Shown here: positions 53,952-61,997 of the stretch, piece by piece
Layout: each line of letters begins with the position of its first letter
Position numbering within the stretch: the stretch's first letter is position 1
NCBI RefSeq assembly: GCF_010470675.1
Contig: NZ_VOIQ01000003.1
Coordinates: 239,984-303,983, forward strand
Source: Desulfovibrio sp. JC010
Lineage (GTDB): Bacteria; Desulfobacterota; Desulfovibrionia; Desulfovibrionales; Desulfovibrionaceae
Reading direction: 5' to 3'
DNA: 64,000 bases
Translations under genes and position numbers: made by a program
Notes under the pieces: generated by a model
The model's database searches: none
What the model was told of the DNA's origin: nothing
What the model saw: the letters and a program-made list of their open reading frames with translations, nothing else

Positions 53952-54912
53952 ATCCACCCACTGAAACATTGTCACAGTGGGGCGTTACCAAATCTTTCAA
54001 AGCCAGCACATGATCCCGTTCCGGCGGTTTTACTCCGCTCAAGCAGTATTCCCGGTCCAGTTGTTCCCATTTGGGTTCGCCGAGACGGTGATAGGGCAGG
54101 ATATCCAGACCCTCAACGCTGCTTCCCAGCGATTCCACAAATTTCGCTGTGGCTTCGATATTTTCCTCAGAATCATTACAGCCGGGAATGAGTGGAATGC
54201 GTATGCGCAGTTTTTTGCCCATACGTGCGGCCATGTTGATATTCTCCAGAATCTGTTCATTGGGCATGCCGGTAAGCTCTTTGTGCCGGGCTGAATCCAT
54301 GTGCTTGATGTCGGTGAGCACGAGGTCGGTATGCAGCAGCACTTCTCGGAAAGCGGCCGGTGCGCAGAGGCAGCAGGATTCAATGGCCGTATGCAGCCCC
54401 CGTTCATGCGCGTCTTTCAATGCCTCAATCAAAAAAGCAGACTGCAAAGTAGGTTCGCCGCCGGAAAAAGTCACCCCGCCTCTTGATGTATCGTAAAACG
54501 GGCGGTCCCGCTCCACCTCTTCCATTACTTCATCCACGGTCAGATAACGGCCCACAATGGTCATGGATCCGGCGTAGCATTTCTCTACACATTCACCGCA
54601 GAGGTTGCATTTTTCCCTATCAATAAAGACCCCGTCTTCCCGGTATTCTATGGCTTGTTCCGGGCAGAGGGTGGCGCATTTCACGCAACTGATACAGTGG
54701 TGGGGAATGCGCATGATCTCCGGTCTGATGCTCATGGATTCAGGATTCTGGCACCATTTGCAGCTCAAAGGGCAGCCCTTCAAAAATACCAGAGTGCGGA
54801 TGCCGCCGCCGTCATGCACAGCAAAACGCTGAATATCAAAAACCAATCCCGTAAGATCAGCCTTATCTCTATCTTCTAAACTAAATCTATGCTGCCGCTC
54901 TTTCCATCTCAT
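53950..54912 (-). CDS. Glycyl radical enzyme activating enzyme (radical SAM)
   Basis: 320 residues. The radical SAM cluster is C-x3-C-x2-C in KGCPLSCKWCQNPE. Two inserted ferredoxin-type [4Fe-4S] motifs follow (CISCVKCATLCPEQ; CNLCGECVEKCYAG), as in activases of diol dehydratases and hydroxyphenylacetate decarboxylase. GGVTFSGGEPTLQ is the SAM-binding motif. It installs the glycyl radical on the enzyme at 55146. The usual HDGPGIRT start reads HDGGGIRT. A 25-residue N-terminal extension is present. It lies 233 bases from the enzyme gene, separated by a hairpin repeat. Confidence 0.94.
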   Translation of the reverse strand: MRWKERQHRFSLEDRDKADLTGLVFDIQRFAVHDGGGIRTLVFLKGCPLSCKWCQNPESMSIRPEIMRIPHHCISCVKCATLCPEQAIEYREDGVFIDREKCNLCGECVEKCYAGSMTIVGRYLTVDEVMEEVERDRPFYDTSRGGVTFSGGEPTLQSAFLIEALKDAHERGLHTAIESCCLCAPAAFREVLLHTDLVLTDIKHMDSARHKELTGMPNEQILENINMAARMGKKLRIRIPLIPGCNDSEENIEATAKFVESLGSSVEGLDILPYHRLGEPKWEQLDREYCLSGVKPPERDHVLALKDLVTPHCDNVSVGG

Positions 54913-54929
54913 AAAATATACTCACTTTT

Positions 54930-55136
54930 GAATGCCTCCGGCGGCTGGGGAAGGGCTTCGCTCTGCGTGGCTTGGAAGAGCATAAGCAGCAATAAAAAGT
55001 ACTTTCCCTGTAAATAGTGCGAAGGCGGCTTTAAAAATTTACTGATAAATTAAAACAACTAAAAAGTTTTGGGATTCTTAAACCCTTTTCCCAAAAGGGT
55101 TTAAGGCCTCCGGCAGGACCGCCGGAGGCCTACTTG
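54930..55136 (-). repeat. GC-rich intergenic hairpin repeat, copy 2, between enzyme and activase genes
   Basis: One end carries GAATGCCTCCGGCGGC (about 54932-54947) like copy 1. The other carries AAAAGTTTTGGGATT, the dyad CTTAAACCC...GGGTTTAAG at 55077-55105 and the perfect stem GGCCTCCGGC/GCCGGAGGCC at 55105-55130. The parts are those of copy 1 in the opposite orientation. The middle (54950-55060) has no other recognisable content. It starts 10 bases past the glycyl radical enzyme stop and probably attenuates transcription into the activase gene. Confidence 0.75.
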
Positions 55137-55145
55137 GCATCTTCT

Positions 55146-57536
55146 TTAGAAGTTCTGTTCAGTACGTGCGAGGATATCATCCTGCAGGGATTTATCGAGC
55201 GCGGTGAAGAATGCGCTGTATCCTGCTACGCGGACAACGAGCCCTTTGTGTTTTTCAGGGTTGGCCTGAGCATCGAGCAGGGTATCCCGGCTGATGACGT
55301 TGTACTGTACGTGGAACCCGCCGTTCTGGAAGTATGCTTCGGTAACGGCCTTGAGGCTTTCCAGTCCCTTTTCGCCTTCGATGGCGGAGGGGTGGAATTT
55401 CTGGTTCAGCAGGGTGCCGTTGGATGCGATTTCGTGATCCAGCTTGGCAACCGAGAGTACGGAAGCGGTGGGACCGCAGGAATCGTAACCGGAGATGGGC
55501 GATACGCCGTCTGCCAGCGGTGACCATGCCTTACGTCCGTCGGGAGTTGCCATAACCACGGAACCCAGGGGGACGTTTGCGGAAGCGGGATACAGACCGG
55601 GCTGGAATTTACCGCCGCGGGGGTTGGTGTACTTGTTTACTTCTTCGCAATAGATGAGCGCGGCTTCCTTGGCGATTTCATCAGCATAATCGTCGTCGTT
55701 GCCGTATTTGGGAGCGCGGTTGACCAGCATCAGACGCAGATCTTCCTGACCTTCGAAGTCGCTGGCAAGGGCTGCGTGCAGGTCCTTGAGGCTGATGGCT
55801 TCTTCGTCGAAAACCATTTTTTTGATGGCGGTCAGGGAATCGCCTGCGTTGGCAACACCTACGCCCTGAGGTCCGGTGAAGTTGTAATGCGCTCCGCCTT
55901 CCTGCAAGGATTTGGCTTCGGCAATGCAGTCGTCAACAAGAGAGGAGAGGAAAGGCAGCGGGCAATGCTTGCCGTGGGTCATGTCCACTGCGTTGTCGGC
56001 GGCAGCCATGAGTTTGACGAAGTAGGAAGTCTGCCGGGTGTAGGCTTCCATGACGTCTTCAAAGGATTTGAACTCTTCCATCTTGCCGGACTTGGGACCG
56101 ATCTGCTTTCCGGTGCGCTGGTCAACACCGTCGTTGAGGGCCAGCTCAATGATCTTGGACATGTTGTAGAAAGCAGCATCGTGCCAGCCTTCGGTCTTGC
56201 CGCCCACCTGAGGCTCAACACAACCGATGATGCCGTAATCGCGGGCATCTTCGCGCTCAAGGCCGCGGGCCAGCAGGGCGGGAACGATGACGCGGTCGTT
56301 GTAATATGCGGGGTAACCCATACCCATGCGGCTCAGTTCGGCTGCTTTTTTGTACAGCGGATCAGGAGTGCCTTCATGGATGCGTACAGAGAGAGAAGGA
56401 GCGTAAAGCTTGGTGTTGGCTCCTGCCTGCAGCACGAGGTAGGACATGGCGTTGGTGGCATCGGATCCGTCACGCTTCTGGCCGCCCACGATGAGGTTCA
56501 TGAACATGGGGTAACCGGCGAAAGCCATGGTGGAGTTCTCGTCACGGACCTTGTTAAGTTCCGCGAATTTAATCCAGAGCATGTCCAGCATTTCCTGAGC
56601 CTGTTCGATGGAGATGTCGTCTTTCTGCAGGAAGGGGTTCATGTACTGGTCAAAGCGCATGGGGGAGATGGAGTGGCCGTTGGATTCAATCTGGATGACC
56701 AGATGTACGAACCAGAAGGCCTGCAGTGCTTCCTGAAAGTTCTCGGCAGGCTGCGCCGGAACCTTGCGGCAGATGCGGGCGATTTCATTCAGCTCAAGCT
56801 TGCGGGTAGGTTCTTCGCAGGCGGAAGCCATCTTTTCAGCCAGTTCTGCAAAACGTGCGGCAAAAGCGACCACAGCTTTGTTGGCGGTGATGACCGAGTT
56901 GAGGAAATGCATCTGGTTCAGCTGTTCACCGTCGGCGAAATCAAGTTCTGCCAGCTTGTCTTCGGCCTGCTTGATGATGGCGTTGATACCGACATTGAGC
57001 ACTTTTTCGTAGTTGGCGGAGATGTGTCCCACGCCGTTGTAGAAGTAGTTACCTACGGTGTAGACAACGTCGTTGTGCGCCTCAAGGGACTTTTCAGGCA
57101 TGAGCTGGGAGGCGATTTCGTTAACAGTCTTGCCGTCCCAATAAGTGAAGGCTTCACGCAGTTTGCCTTTTACGTCTTCGGAGATAAGGAAAACGTCAGC
57201 GGTTCTTTTTTCGAGGCGGTCCAGTTCGTCTTCAACCCATTTGCAGGAAAATTCAGGAAAGATGGGCGCGGAGCGGGGCATGGAGCATTGGTTACCGACA
57301 ATGAGTTCATCGTCCTGAATGAAAATGGACATGCCGGAAAGGATCTTCTCCAGAGCCTTGGCGCGGCGGATGGGCATGGGCTGGCCCTCGGTTTCCTTGT
57401 AGGACTCGGTTATCAGCACCGCACGTTCGGCGCAAACTGCCGGGGCGGTGTTCAGGAAACGGTCAAGGGTTTTGGTAACTCTGCCGGACGCGCCGACTGT
57501 TTTGGGGATTTCAACACTGGGTTTGTTCTTGGTCAT
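55146..57536 (-). CDS. Glycyl radical diol (glycerol/1,2-propanediol) dehydratase-type enzyme
   Basis: 796 residues, close to the 787 of clostridial B12-independent glycerol dehydratase. The active-site Cys 439 lies in GIIGCVEPQ, followed by GKTEGWHDAAFYNMSKI, which from memory matches the glycerol dehydratase site much better than choline lyase. The glycyl radical site is Gly 772 in RVAGYSAFF. The enzyme dehydrates a vicinal diol to an aldehyde in the anaerobic cytosol. The HbpS/PduO-like gene upstream and the divergent PocR-domain kinase support a diol. Isethionate or sulfopropanediol lyases are the main alternative in this group. Confidence 0.88.
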   Translation of the reverse strand: MTKNKPSVEIPKTVGASGRVTKTLDRFLNTAPAVCAERAVLITESYKETEGQPMPIRRAKALEKILSGMSIFIQDDELIVGNQCSMPRSAPIFPEFSCKWVEDELDRLEKRTADVFLISEDVKGKLREAFTYWDGKTVNEIASQLMPEKSLEAHNDVVYTVGNYFYNGVGHISANYEKVLNVGINAIIKQAEDKLAELDFADGEQLNQMHFLNSVITANKAVVAFAARFAELAEKMASACEEPTRKLELNEIARICRKVPAQPAENFQEALQAFWFVHLVIQIESNGHSISPMRFDQYMNPFLQKDDISIEQAQEMLDMLWIKFAELNKVRDENSTMAFAGYPMFMNLIVGGQKRDGSDATNAMSYLVLQAGANTKLYAPSLSVRIHEGTPDPLYKKAAELSRMGMGYPAYYNDRVIVPALLARGLEREDARDYGIIGCVEPQVGGKTEGWHDAAFYNMSKIIELALNDGVDQRTGKQIGPKSGKMEEFKSFEDVMEAYTRQTSYFVKLMAAADNAVDMTHGKHCPLPFLSSLVDDCIAEAKSLQEGGAHYNFTGPQGVGVANAGDSLTAIKKMVFDEEAISLKDLHAALASDFEGQEDLRLMLVNRAPKYGNDDDYADEIAKEAALIYCEEVNKYTNPRGGKFQPGLYPASANVPLGSVVMATPDGRKAWSPLADGVSPISGYDSCGPTASVLSVAKLDHEIASNGTLLNQKFHPSAIEGEKGLESLKAVTEAYFQNGGFHVQYNVISRDTLLDAQANPEKHKGLVVRVAGYSAFFTALDKSLQDDILARTEQNF

Positions 57537-57565
57537 GATTCCATTCCTTAAATTTGGAGTTAAAG

Positions 57566-57777
57566 ATGCCTCCGGCGGGTCTACCGACGGTCCCTCCGGG
57601 GGCCAAAGAACCCTTTGGAAAGGGTTCTCTGGACTCTCCTAAACTTTTTGTTAGGCTTCGCCGTTTTTAGTGCTTAGTTGTTCAAAATTATTAAAAGTTT
57701 TTGGGATTCTTAAACCCTTTTTTCAAAAAGGGTTTAAGGCCCCCGGCAGGGACCGTCGGTAGACCCGCCGGAGGCAT
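57566..57777. repeat. Long inverted repeat / hairpin repeat, copies 3 and 4
   Basis: Outer arms 57566-57604 and 57738-57777 are reverse complements over 39 of 40 positions (one single-base gap). Inside lie two further dyads: AGAACCC...GGGTTCT at 57607-57628 and CTTAAACCC...GGGTTTAAG at 57709-57738. Also inside are GGCTTCGCCGTTTTT (as in copy 1) and AAGTTTTTGGGATT. The outer arm abuts the HbpS stop. It is two copies of the repeat family head to head, filling nearly the whole gap between the HbpS-like and enzyme genes. Confidence 0.85.
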
Positions 57778-58175
57778 TAATAAGCTGCGAGGCCCGCTTC
57801 CGCACAAGCGATGTCCTGCTCCACACTTCCGCCGCTGACGCCGATTCCACCGATTACTTTTCCACCTTTTTCAATGGGCATTCCGCCGCCGAAAATGACA
57901 ATGCGTCCATTGTCTGCGTTGTGAATGCCGTAAAGTTCGCCACCGGGCTGACTTACCGAGCATAGGGTTTCGGTACTCATCTTGGCGGCTACGGCGGTGT
58001 AGGCCTTGTTCAGGGACAGGTCGATGCTGACCAGCAGGGCATCATCCATGCGTACCTGAGCAAGGAGATTACCGCCCTGATCAACTACGGCGATGACCAT
58101 GGGCACACCGATCTCTTCCGCTTTTTCCTGTGCGGCAGCGACCATGCGCAGTGCAATTTCTGTTGTTACCGGCAT
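57777..58175 (-). CDS. HbpS/GlcG-family (PduO C-terminal-like) protein
   Basis: 132 residues from ATG 58175 with GAAGGA upstream; the frame to 58214 lacks one. The family pattern is clear: TEIALRMVAAAQEKAEEIGVPMVIAVVDQGGNLLAQVRMDDALLVSI, AYTAVAAKM, and GGGMPIEKGGKVIGGIGVSGG near the end. Related domains sit at the C-terminus of PduO in propanediol metabolism and in glycyl-radical diol loci. Haem or cofactor binding has been shown for some. It heads the enzyme operon, close to the candidate sigma-54 promoter. Confidence 0.9.
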   Translation of the reverse strand: MPVTTEIALRMVAAAQEKAEEIGVPMVIAVVDQGGNLLAQVRMDDALLVSIDLSLNKAYTAVAAKMSTETLCSVSQPGGELYGIHNADNGRIVIFGGGMPIEKGGKVIGGIGVSGGSVEQDIACAEAGLAAY

Positions 58176-58239
58176 CGGTTTTCCTTCAGTTAAAATTTGA
58201 TTAAATCCATTCACCTTCCATCACGTTACAGACTCCCCT

Positions 58240-58259
58240 AAAGAGAAAAACGTGCCATG
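58240..58259 (-). promoter_or_regulatory. Candidate sigma-54 promoter of the diol dehydratase operon
   Basis: On the minus strand TGGCACG (58257-58251) matches the -24 consensus in full. At the correct 4-base distance the -12 element reads TCTCT instead of TTGCA, keeping only the C. Transcription would start near 58231, giving a leader of about 56 bases before the HbpS ATG. A sigma-54 activator gene lies in the divergent operon, which raises its plausibility. Confidence 0.45.
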
Positions 58260-58298
58260 GTCGGTTCTGTTTTGTATTGCGGGCGGTTAGCTGTGTTC

Positions 58299-58339
58299 GC
58301 TGACTTTTGTGACATAATTGGGAAAATGTGACTGTCAGC
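58299..58339. promoter_or_regulatory. Candidate upstream activator site for the sigma-54 regulator
   Basis: Two TGTGAC direct repeats (58308-58313, 58327-58332) are bracketed by an inverted pair GCTGAC (58299-58304) and GTCAGC (58334-58339). The block sits about 70-110 bases upstream of the predicted start, the normal place for an NtrC-type enhancer. The rest of the gap 58176-58580 holds no recognisable gene or structure. Confidence 0.4.
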
Positions 58340-58580
58340 GCAGGTTGACAAGTTAGTTGCGGGAGAAGAAGTTGGATTAGGAATAGTTTTGTTATTACGA
58401 ATGTTTATAGGATGTTTGTTCGTTTGGTTGACGCACGGGTTAGCATGGTTGTCATTCCGGTTTGCCGGGAGAGGCGGAAGGGATGGATTGCGCAGATCAG
58501 AGGGATGTGTTTACCTTGTTTGAAGGCTTTTTCAGAGCTGGCATTGAAAATGCTTGGGATGCAGAAGAAGGTTAATAGCA

Positions 58581-60458
58581 ATGGAAATAGACAAAGATAT
58601 AGATAACGGCGTCCATGAGGATTTTATTGAAGAGTTGAACACCCTGCGCGGCAGGGTGGCAGAGCTGGAGGCGAACCGTACCCTTTGCGGCAACTTCGGG
58701 AAGGATTGCAGTCTTAATTCCCGTTTTGCTGATCTTGATAAAAACGGGCGGGAATACAGGTTTGAGGATTATTTTGATGTTGAAGCTCTCCAGCGTATTC
58801 AGGATGCTTTTTCCGAAGCCACCAATGTGGCCTCAATTATTACCGACCTTGAAGGTCGGCCCATCACCCGGCCCAGCCGTTTCTGCCGCCTCTGCAATGA
58901 TGTTATCCGCAAGACTGAAAAGGGTTTGAAGAACTGCATGCGTTCCGATGCTTCTTTCGGAACCAAGAGTCCGCTGGAACCGATCATGCGTCCCTGCCTC
59001 AGCGGCGGACTCTGGGACGGCGGAACCAGCTTCTATGTGGGTGACCGCCATATTGCCAACTGGATTATCGGACAGGTGCGCTGCCCGCCCATCAATGACG
59101 ACAGAATTAAACGGTATGCCCATGAAATCGGTGCCGATGAGGATGAATTCATGACCGCGCTGGAGGAAGTCCCGGTCATGTCCCGGGAACAGTTCTTAAG
59201 CGTCTGTAATGCCCTTTGCCTGATCGCCAATCAGATTTCCATTCTGGCCCGTAAGAATTTTCTGCAGGCGCAGGCCATTGCCCGCCGCCGGGTGGCCGAA
59301 GCGGCCCTGCGTGAAAGTGAAGAGCGTTTCCGCCAGCTTTCCCAGTCCACTTTTGAGGCCATTTTCATTCATCATGAAGGCGAAATCCTGACCACCAACC
59401 GGGCCGGACAACGTCTTTTCGGCTACTCTCAGGAGGAATTCGCCGGGCTGAATATCGATGACCTTGCCGATCCTGAAAGCCGGGATACGGTCCGTTTTCA
59501 TACTTCCAAAAACCGCAAGTCCCGTTTTGAAGCCGGCTTTCGCAGCAGGGACGGGCGCATGCTTATTTGTGAAATTCAGCAGCGGGACATTATCTTTCAG
59601 GGCGAAAAGGTCGGGGTCTGCGCTATCCGCGATATCACTGAGCGGGTGGAATCCGAACGGCAGGCCAAGGAAAAAGAACAGCAGCTCATTCAGGCCGATA
59701 AAATGGTCTCGCTGGGCGTGCTGGTCTCCGGCATGGCCCACGAGATCAACAATCCCAACAGCTTCATGACCCTCAATCTGCCTCTGCTGGATGAAATCTG
59801 GCGGGATATCACCCCGGTCCTTGAGGATTACTACCACGAGAACGGTGATTTTCTGGCCGGTGGGCTGGAGTACAACGAATTGCGCAGCTTCATGCCCGAT
59901 CTGCTTTCACGTATGCAGGAAGGGGCCAGCCGCATCAGCGGGATTGTGAACAGTTTGAAGGATTATTCCCGGCTGGAGCCCGGCGAGCTCATGTGGGAGG
60001 TTGATCTGGTTGACGTGATCGATAATTCACTGCGGCTGCTGGAAAACCTGATCAGCCATAAAACCGCGCGCTTTGAACTGGATCTCGCGACCGAGCTGCC
60101 GCAGGTGCGCGGTAATTCGCAGCGTCTTTCACAGGTTTTGATCAATCTGCTGGTAAATTCCTGCGAAGCTCTTTCTGACCGTAATCAGGGAATTCTGCTT
60201 TCTTCGAGGTTTGCAGAACAGGAGGGCGTAGTTGAGATTGTTGTGCGTGATGAAGGGGTGGGCATTGCCGAAGAGCATATCAAGAAAATCACCGATCCTT
60301 TTTTCACTACCAAACGGACCAGCGGCGGCACCGGGCTGGGATTATCTGTGTCTTCCACAATCGTGCAGGAGCATGGCGGACGGCTGGAATTTTCAGCTAA
60401 CCCCGGCGGCGGAACCATTGCCAGATTTTCAATTCCGGTAATCAGGGAAGAGGAATAA
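58581..60458 (+). CDS. PocR-domain sensor histidine kinase
   Basis: 625 residues from ATG 58581 (an in-frame start at 58554 is possible). After a coiled coil, a PocR ligand domain (about 55-240) shows its Cys pattern CRLCNDVIRKTEKGLKNCMRSD and PCLSGGLWDGGTSFYVGDRHIANWIIGQV. A PAS domain (about 255-375) and a kinase core follow, with LGVLVSGMAHEINNPNS (His 387), DEGVGIAEEH and GGTGLGLSVS. No membrane helix. PocR controls propanediol and B12 genes in Salmonella, and its domain senses propanediol-like ligands. The kinase probably detects the diol used by the divergent enzyme operon. Confidence 0.92.
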   Translation: MEIDKDIDNGVHEDFIEELNTLRGRVAELEANRTLCGNFGKDCSLNSRFADLDKNGREYRFEDYFDVEALQRIQDAFSEATNVASIITDLEGRPITRPSRFCRLCNDVIRKTEKGLKNCMRSDASFGTKSPLEPIMRPCLSGGLWDGGTSFYVGDRHIANWIIGQVRCPPINDDRIKRYAHEIGADEDEFMTALEEVPVMSREQFLSVCNALCLIANQISILARKNFLQAQAIARRRVAEAALRESEERFRQLSQSTFEAIFIHHEGEILTTNRAGQRLFGYSQEEFAGLNIDDLADPESRDTVRFHTSKNRKSRFEAGFRSRDGRMLICEIQQRDIIFQGEKVGVCAIRDITERVESERQAKEKEQQLIQADKMVSLGVLVSGMAHEINNPNSFMTLNLPLLDEIWRDITPVLEDYYHENGDFLAGGLEYNELRSFMPDLLSRMQEGASRISGIVNSLKDYSRLEPGELMWEVDLVDVIDNSLRLLENLISHKTARFELDLATELPQVRGNSQRLSQVLINLLVNSCEALSDRNQGILLSSRFAEQEGVVEIVVRDEGVGIAEEHIKKITDPFFTTKRTSGGTGLGLSVSSTIVQEHGGRLEFSANPGGGTIARFSIPVIREEE

Positions 60459-60460
60459 TA

Positions 60461-61876
60461 ATGAATAAAAGTACAGGACTGACCCCCAGATATCCGTTGC
60501 TGCTGGTGGATGACGAGGATTCGTGGCTGCAAAGCTTCCGGGCCACGTTGCGTTCGCAGGGCATTGATAATGTTGTGCTGCTTAATGACGGTGCCAAGGT
60601 CATGGAGACTCTGGCCCAGCGGAAATTCTGCGCCGTTGCCGTGGACCTGATGATGCCCCATGTTTCCGGAGAGGAACTTATTCCGCAGATTGTGGAGGAG
60701 CACCCGGAAATCCCGGTGCTGGTAATTTCCGGGCTGAACGAGATCAAGGCTGTGGTCAATTGTATCCGCAAGGGCGCATTTGATTTCATCGTCAAGACCG
60801 AGGACCGCAATACCCTCATTGCCGGGGTTCGTCATGCCATTGAAATTTTCGAGTTGCGGCAGGAAAACAAGTCCTTGCAGCAACGTTTTTTCAAGGATTC
60901 ACCGGACCGTCCGGAATTGTTCGCGGAGATTGTCACCGCTCACAAGGATATGGTTTCAATCTTCAAGTATATTGAGGCCATTGCCGAGACTTCCCGTCCG
61001 GCACTGATCACCGGGGAATCCGGGGTGGGCAAGGAACTTATCGCCCGTGCCCTGCACAACGGCAGCGGAAGAAAAGGTAAATTTGTGGCCGTGAACGTGG
61101 CCGGGCTGGATGACAATGTTTTTTCCGATACTTTGTTCGGACACAAGAAAGGAGCCTTTACCGGAGCCACGGAAGCACGCATCGGTCTGGTGGAAAAGGC
61201 CAAAAACGGGACCCTGTTCCTTGATGAAATCGGTGATCTCAGCCCGGCTTCCCAGACCAAGCTGCTGCGGCTGTTGCAAGAGCACGAATTCATGCCGCTG
61301 GGGTCGGACATGTCCAAGCGATCCAGCGCGAGGATCATCACCGCCACCCACCAGTCCATCACTGCAATGCAGGTAGAGGGTAAATTCCGTAAGGATCTGT
61401 TTTTCAGACTGCGCGGACATATGCTTAATATCCCGCCGCTCAGGGAACGCAGGGAGGACCTGCCGTTGTTGATTTCCCATTTCCTCGATGAAGTGCAACG
61501 TGAAACAGGGAGCGAAGTGGAAACTGATGTGCATGAACTTTCCGCCTTTCTGGAAACTTATCCTTTTCCGGGGAATGTGCGGGAATTGCAGCATCTTGTT
61601 CATGATGCCGCTTCCATCTGCGGCAATGAGGAATTAAAAGCTGAGCATTTTAAAAAATTGCTGGTGGTGCCGGGGGATTCGCCCGGTTCAGAAGGATTTG
61701 TGCCTGATTCGGGAGAGAGCGTCAGCTTCGGCACGCGGCTGCCCACCTTGCAGGAGGTCCGGGCCCGGCTCATTGAAGAAGCCCTGCGCAGAACCAAGGG
61801 CAACCAGTCTTCAGCTGCCCAGCTCATCGGGGTCACCCGGCAGGCGGTGAGTAAATATTTGAAGAAAAATGGGTGA
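60461..61876 (+). CDS. Sigma-54-dependent response regulator, partner of PocR kinase
   Basis: 471 residues, starting 2 bases after the kinase stop. The receiver domain has VDDED and phospho-acceptor Asp near 62 in VAVDLMMPHVSG. The AAA+ domain has GESGVGKE, an intact GAFTGA loop and NGTLFLDEIGDLS, and the C-terminal Fis-type HTH is QLIGVTRQAVSKYL. The likely target is the candidate sigma-54 promoter near 58250 driving the diol dehydratase operon. It is strongly similar to the regulator at 13852 throughout, including the odd VNVAGLDDN segment. Confidence 0.93.
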   Translation: MNKSTGLTPRYPLLLVDDEDSWLQSFRATLRSQGIDNVVLLNDGAKVMETLAQRKFCAVAVDLMMPHVSGEELIPQIVEEHPEIPVLVISGLNEIKAVVNCIRKGAFDFIVKTEDRNTLIAGVRHAIEIFELRQENKSLQQRFFKDSPDRPELFAEIVTAHKDMVSIFKYIEAIAETSRPALITGESGVGKELIARALHNGSGRKGKFVAVNVAGLDDNVFSDTLFGHKKGAFTGATEARIGLVEKAKNGTLFLDEIGDLSPASQTKLLRLLQEHEFMPLGSDMSKRSSARIITATHQSITAMQVEGKFRKDLFFRLRGHMLNIPPLRERREDLPLLISHFLDEVQRETGSEVETDVHELSAFLETYPFPGNVRELQHLVHDAASICGNEELKAEHFKKLLVVPGDSPGSEGFVPDSGESVSFGTRLPTLQEVRARLIEEALRRTKGNQSSAAQLIGVTRQAVSKYLKKNG

Positions 61877-61899
61877 AGATTAAGTCCTGTAAGATAAGT

Positions 61900-61927
61900 C
61901 CCCGCAATGTCCCTGCTCATTGCGGGG
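61900..61927 (+). terminator. Hairpin after the PocR two-component operon
   Basis: CCCCGCAATG and CATTGCGGGG pair as a perfect 10-bp stem with an 8-base loop, followed by AGTTTCATTTC. A terminator, with a weak T-run. Confidence 0.75.
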
Positions 61928-61974
61928 AGTTTCATTTCTGATGCGAAAAATCATAAATGCCCTTGACAAGAGAG

Positions 61975-61995
61975 TGAAAATGGATTTCATTTTCG
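61975..61995. promoter_or_regulatory. Fur-box-like palindrome at the fur start
   Basis: GAAAATG (61976-61982) and CATTTTC (61988-61994) form a perfect dyad around 5 bases, close to the TGAAAAT-type Fur boxes expected in Desulfovibrio relatives. A TTGACA at 61963-61968 just before it may be a -35 box. This suggests autoregulation. If the promoter is right, transcription begins very near the chosen ATG. Confidence 0.55.
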
Positions 61996-61997
61996 AC

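Noticed and set aside
55776..57551. 591-residue plus-strand frame opposite the glycyl radical enzyme
   Set aside because: It mirrors the codon pattern of the real enzyme gene; no known domain and no start signal.
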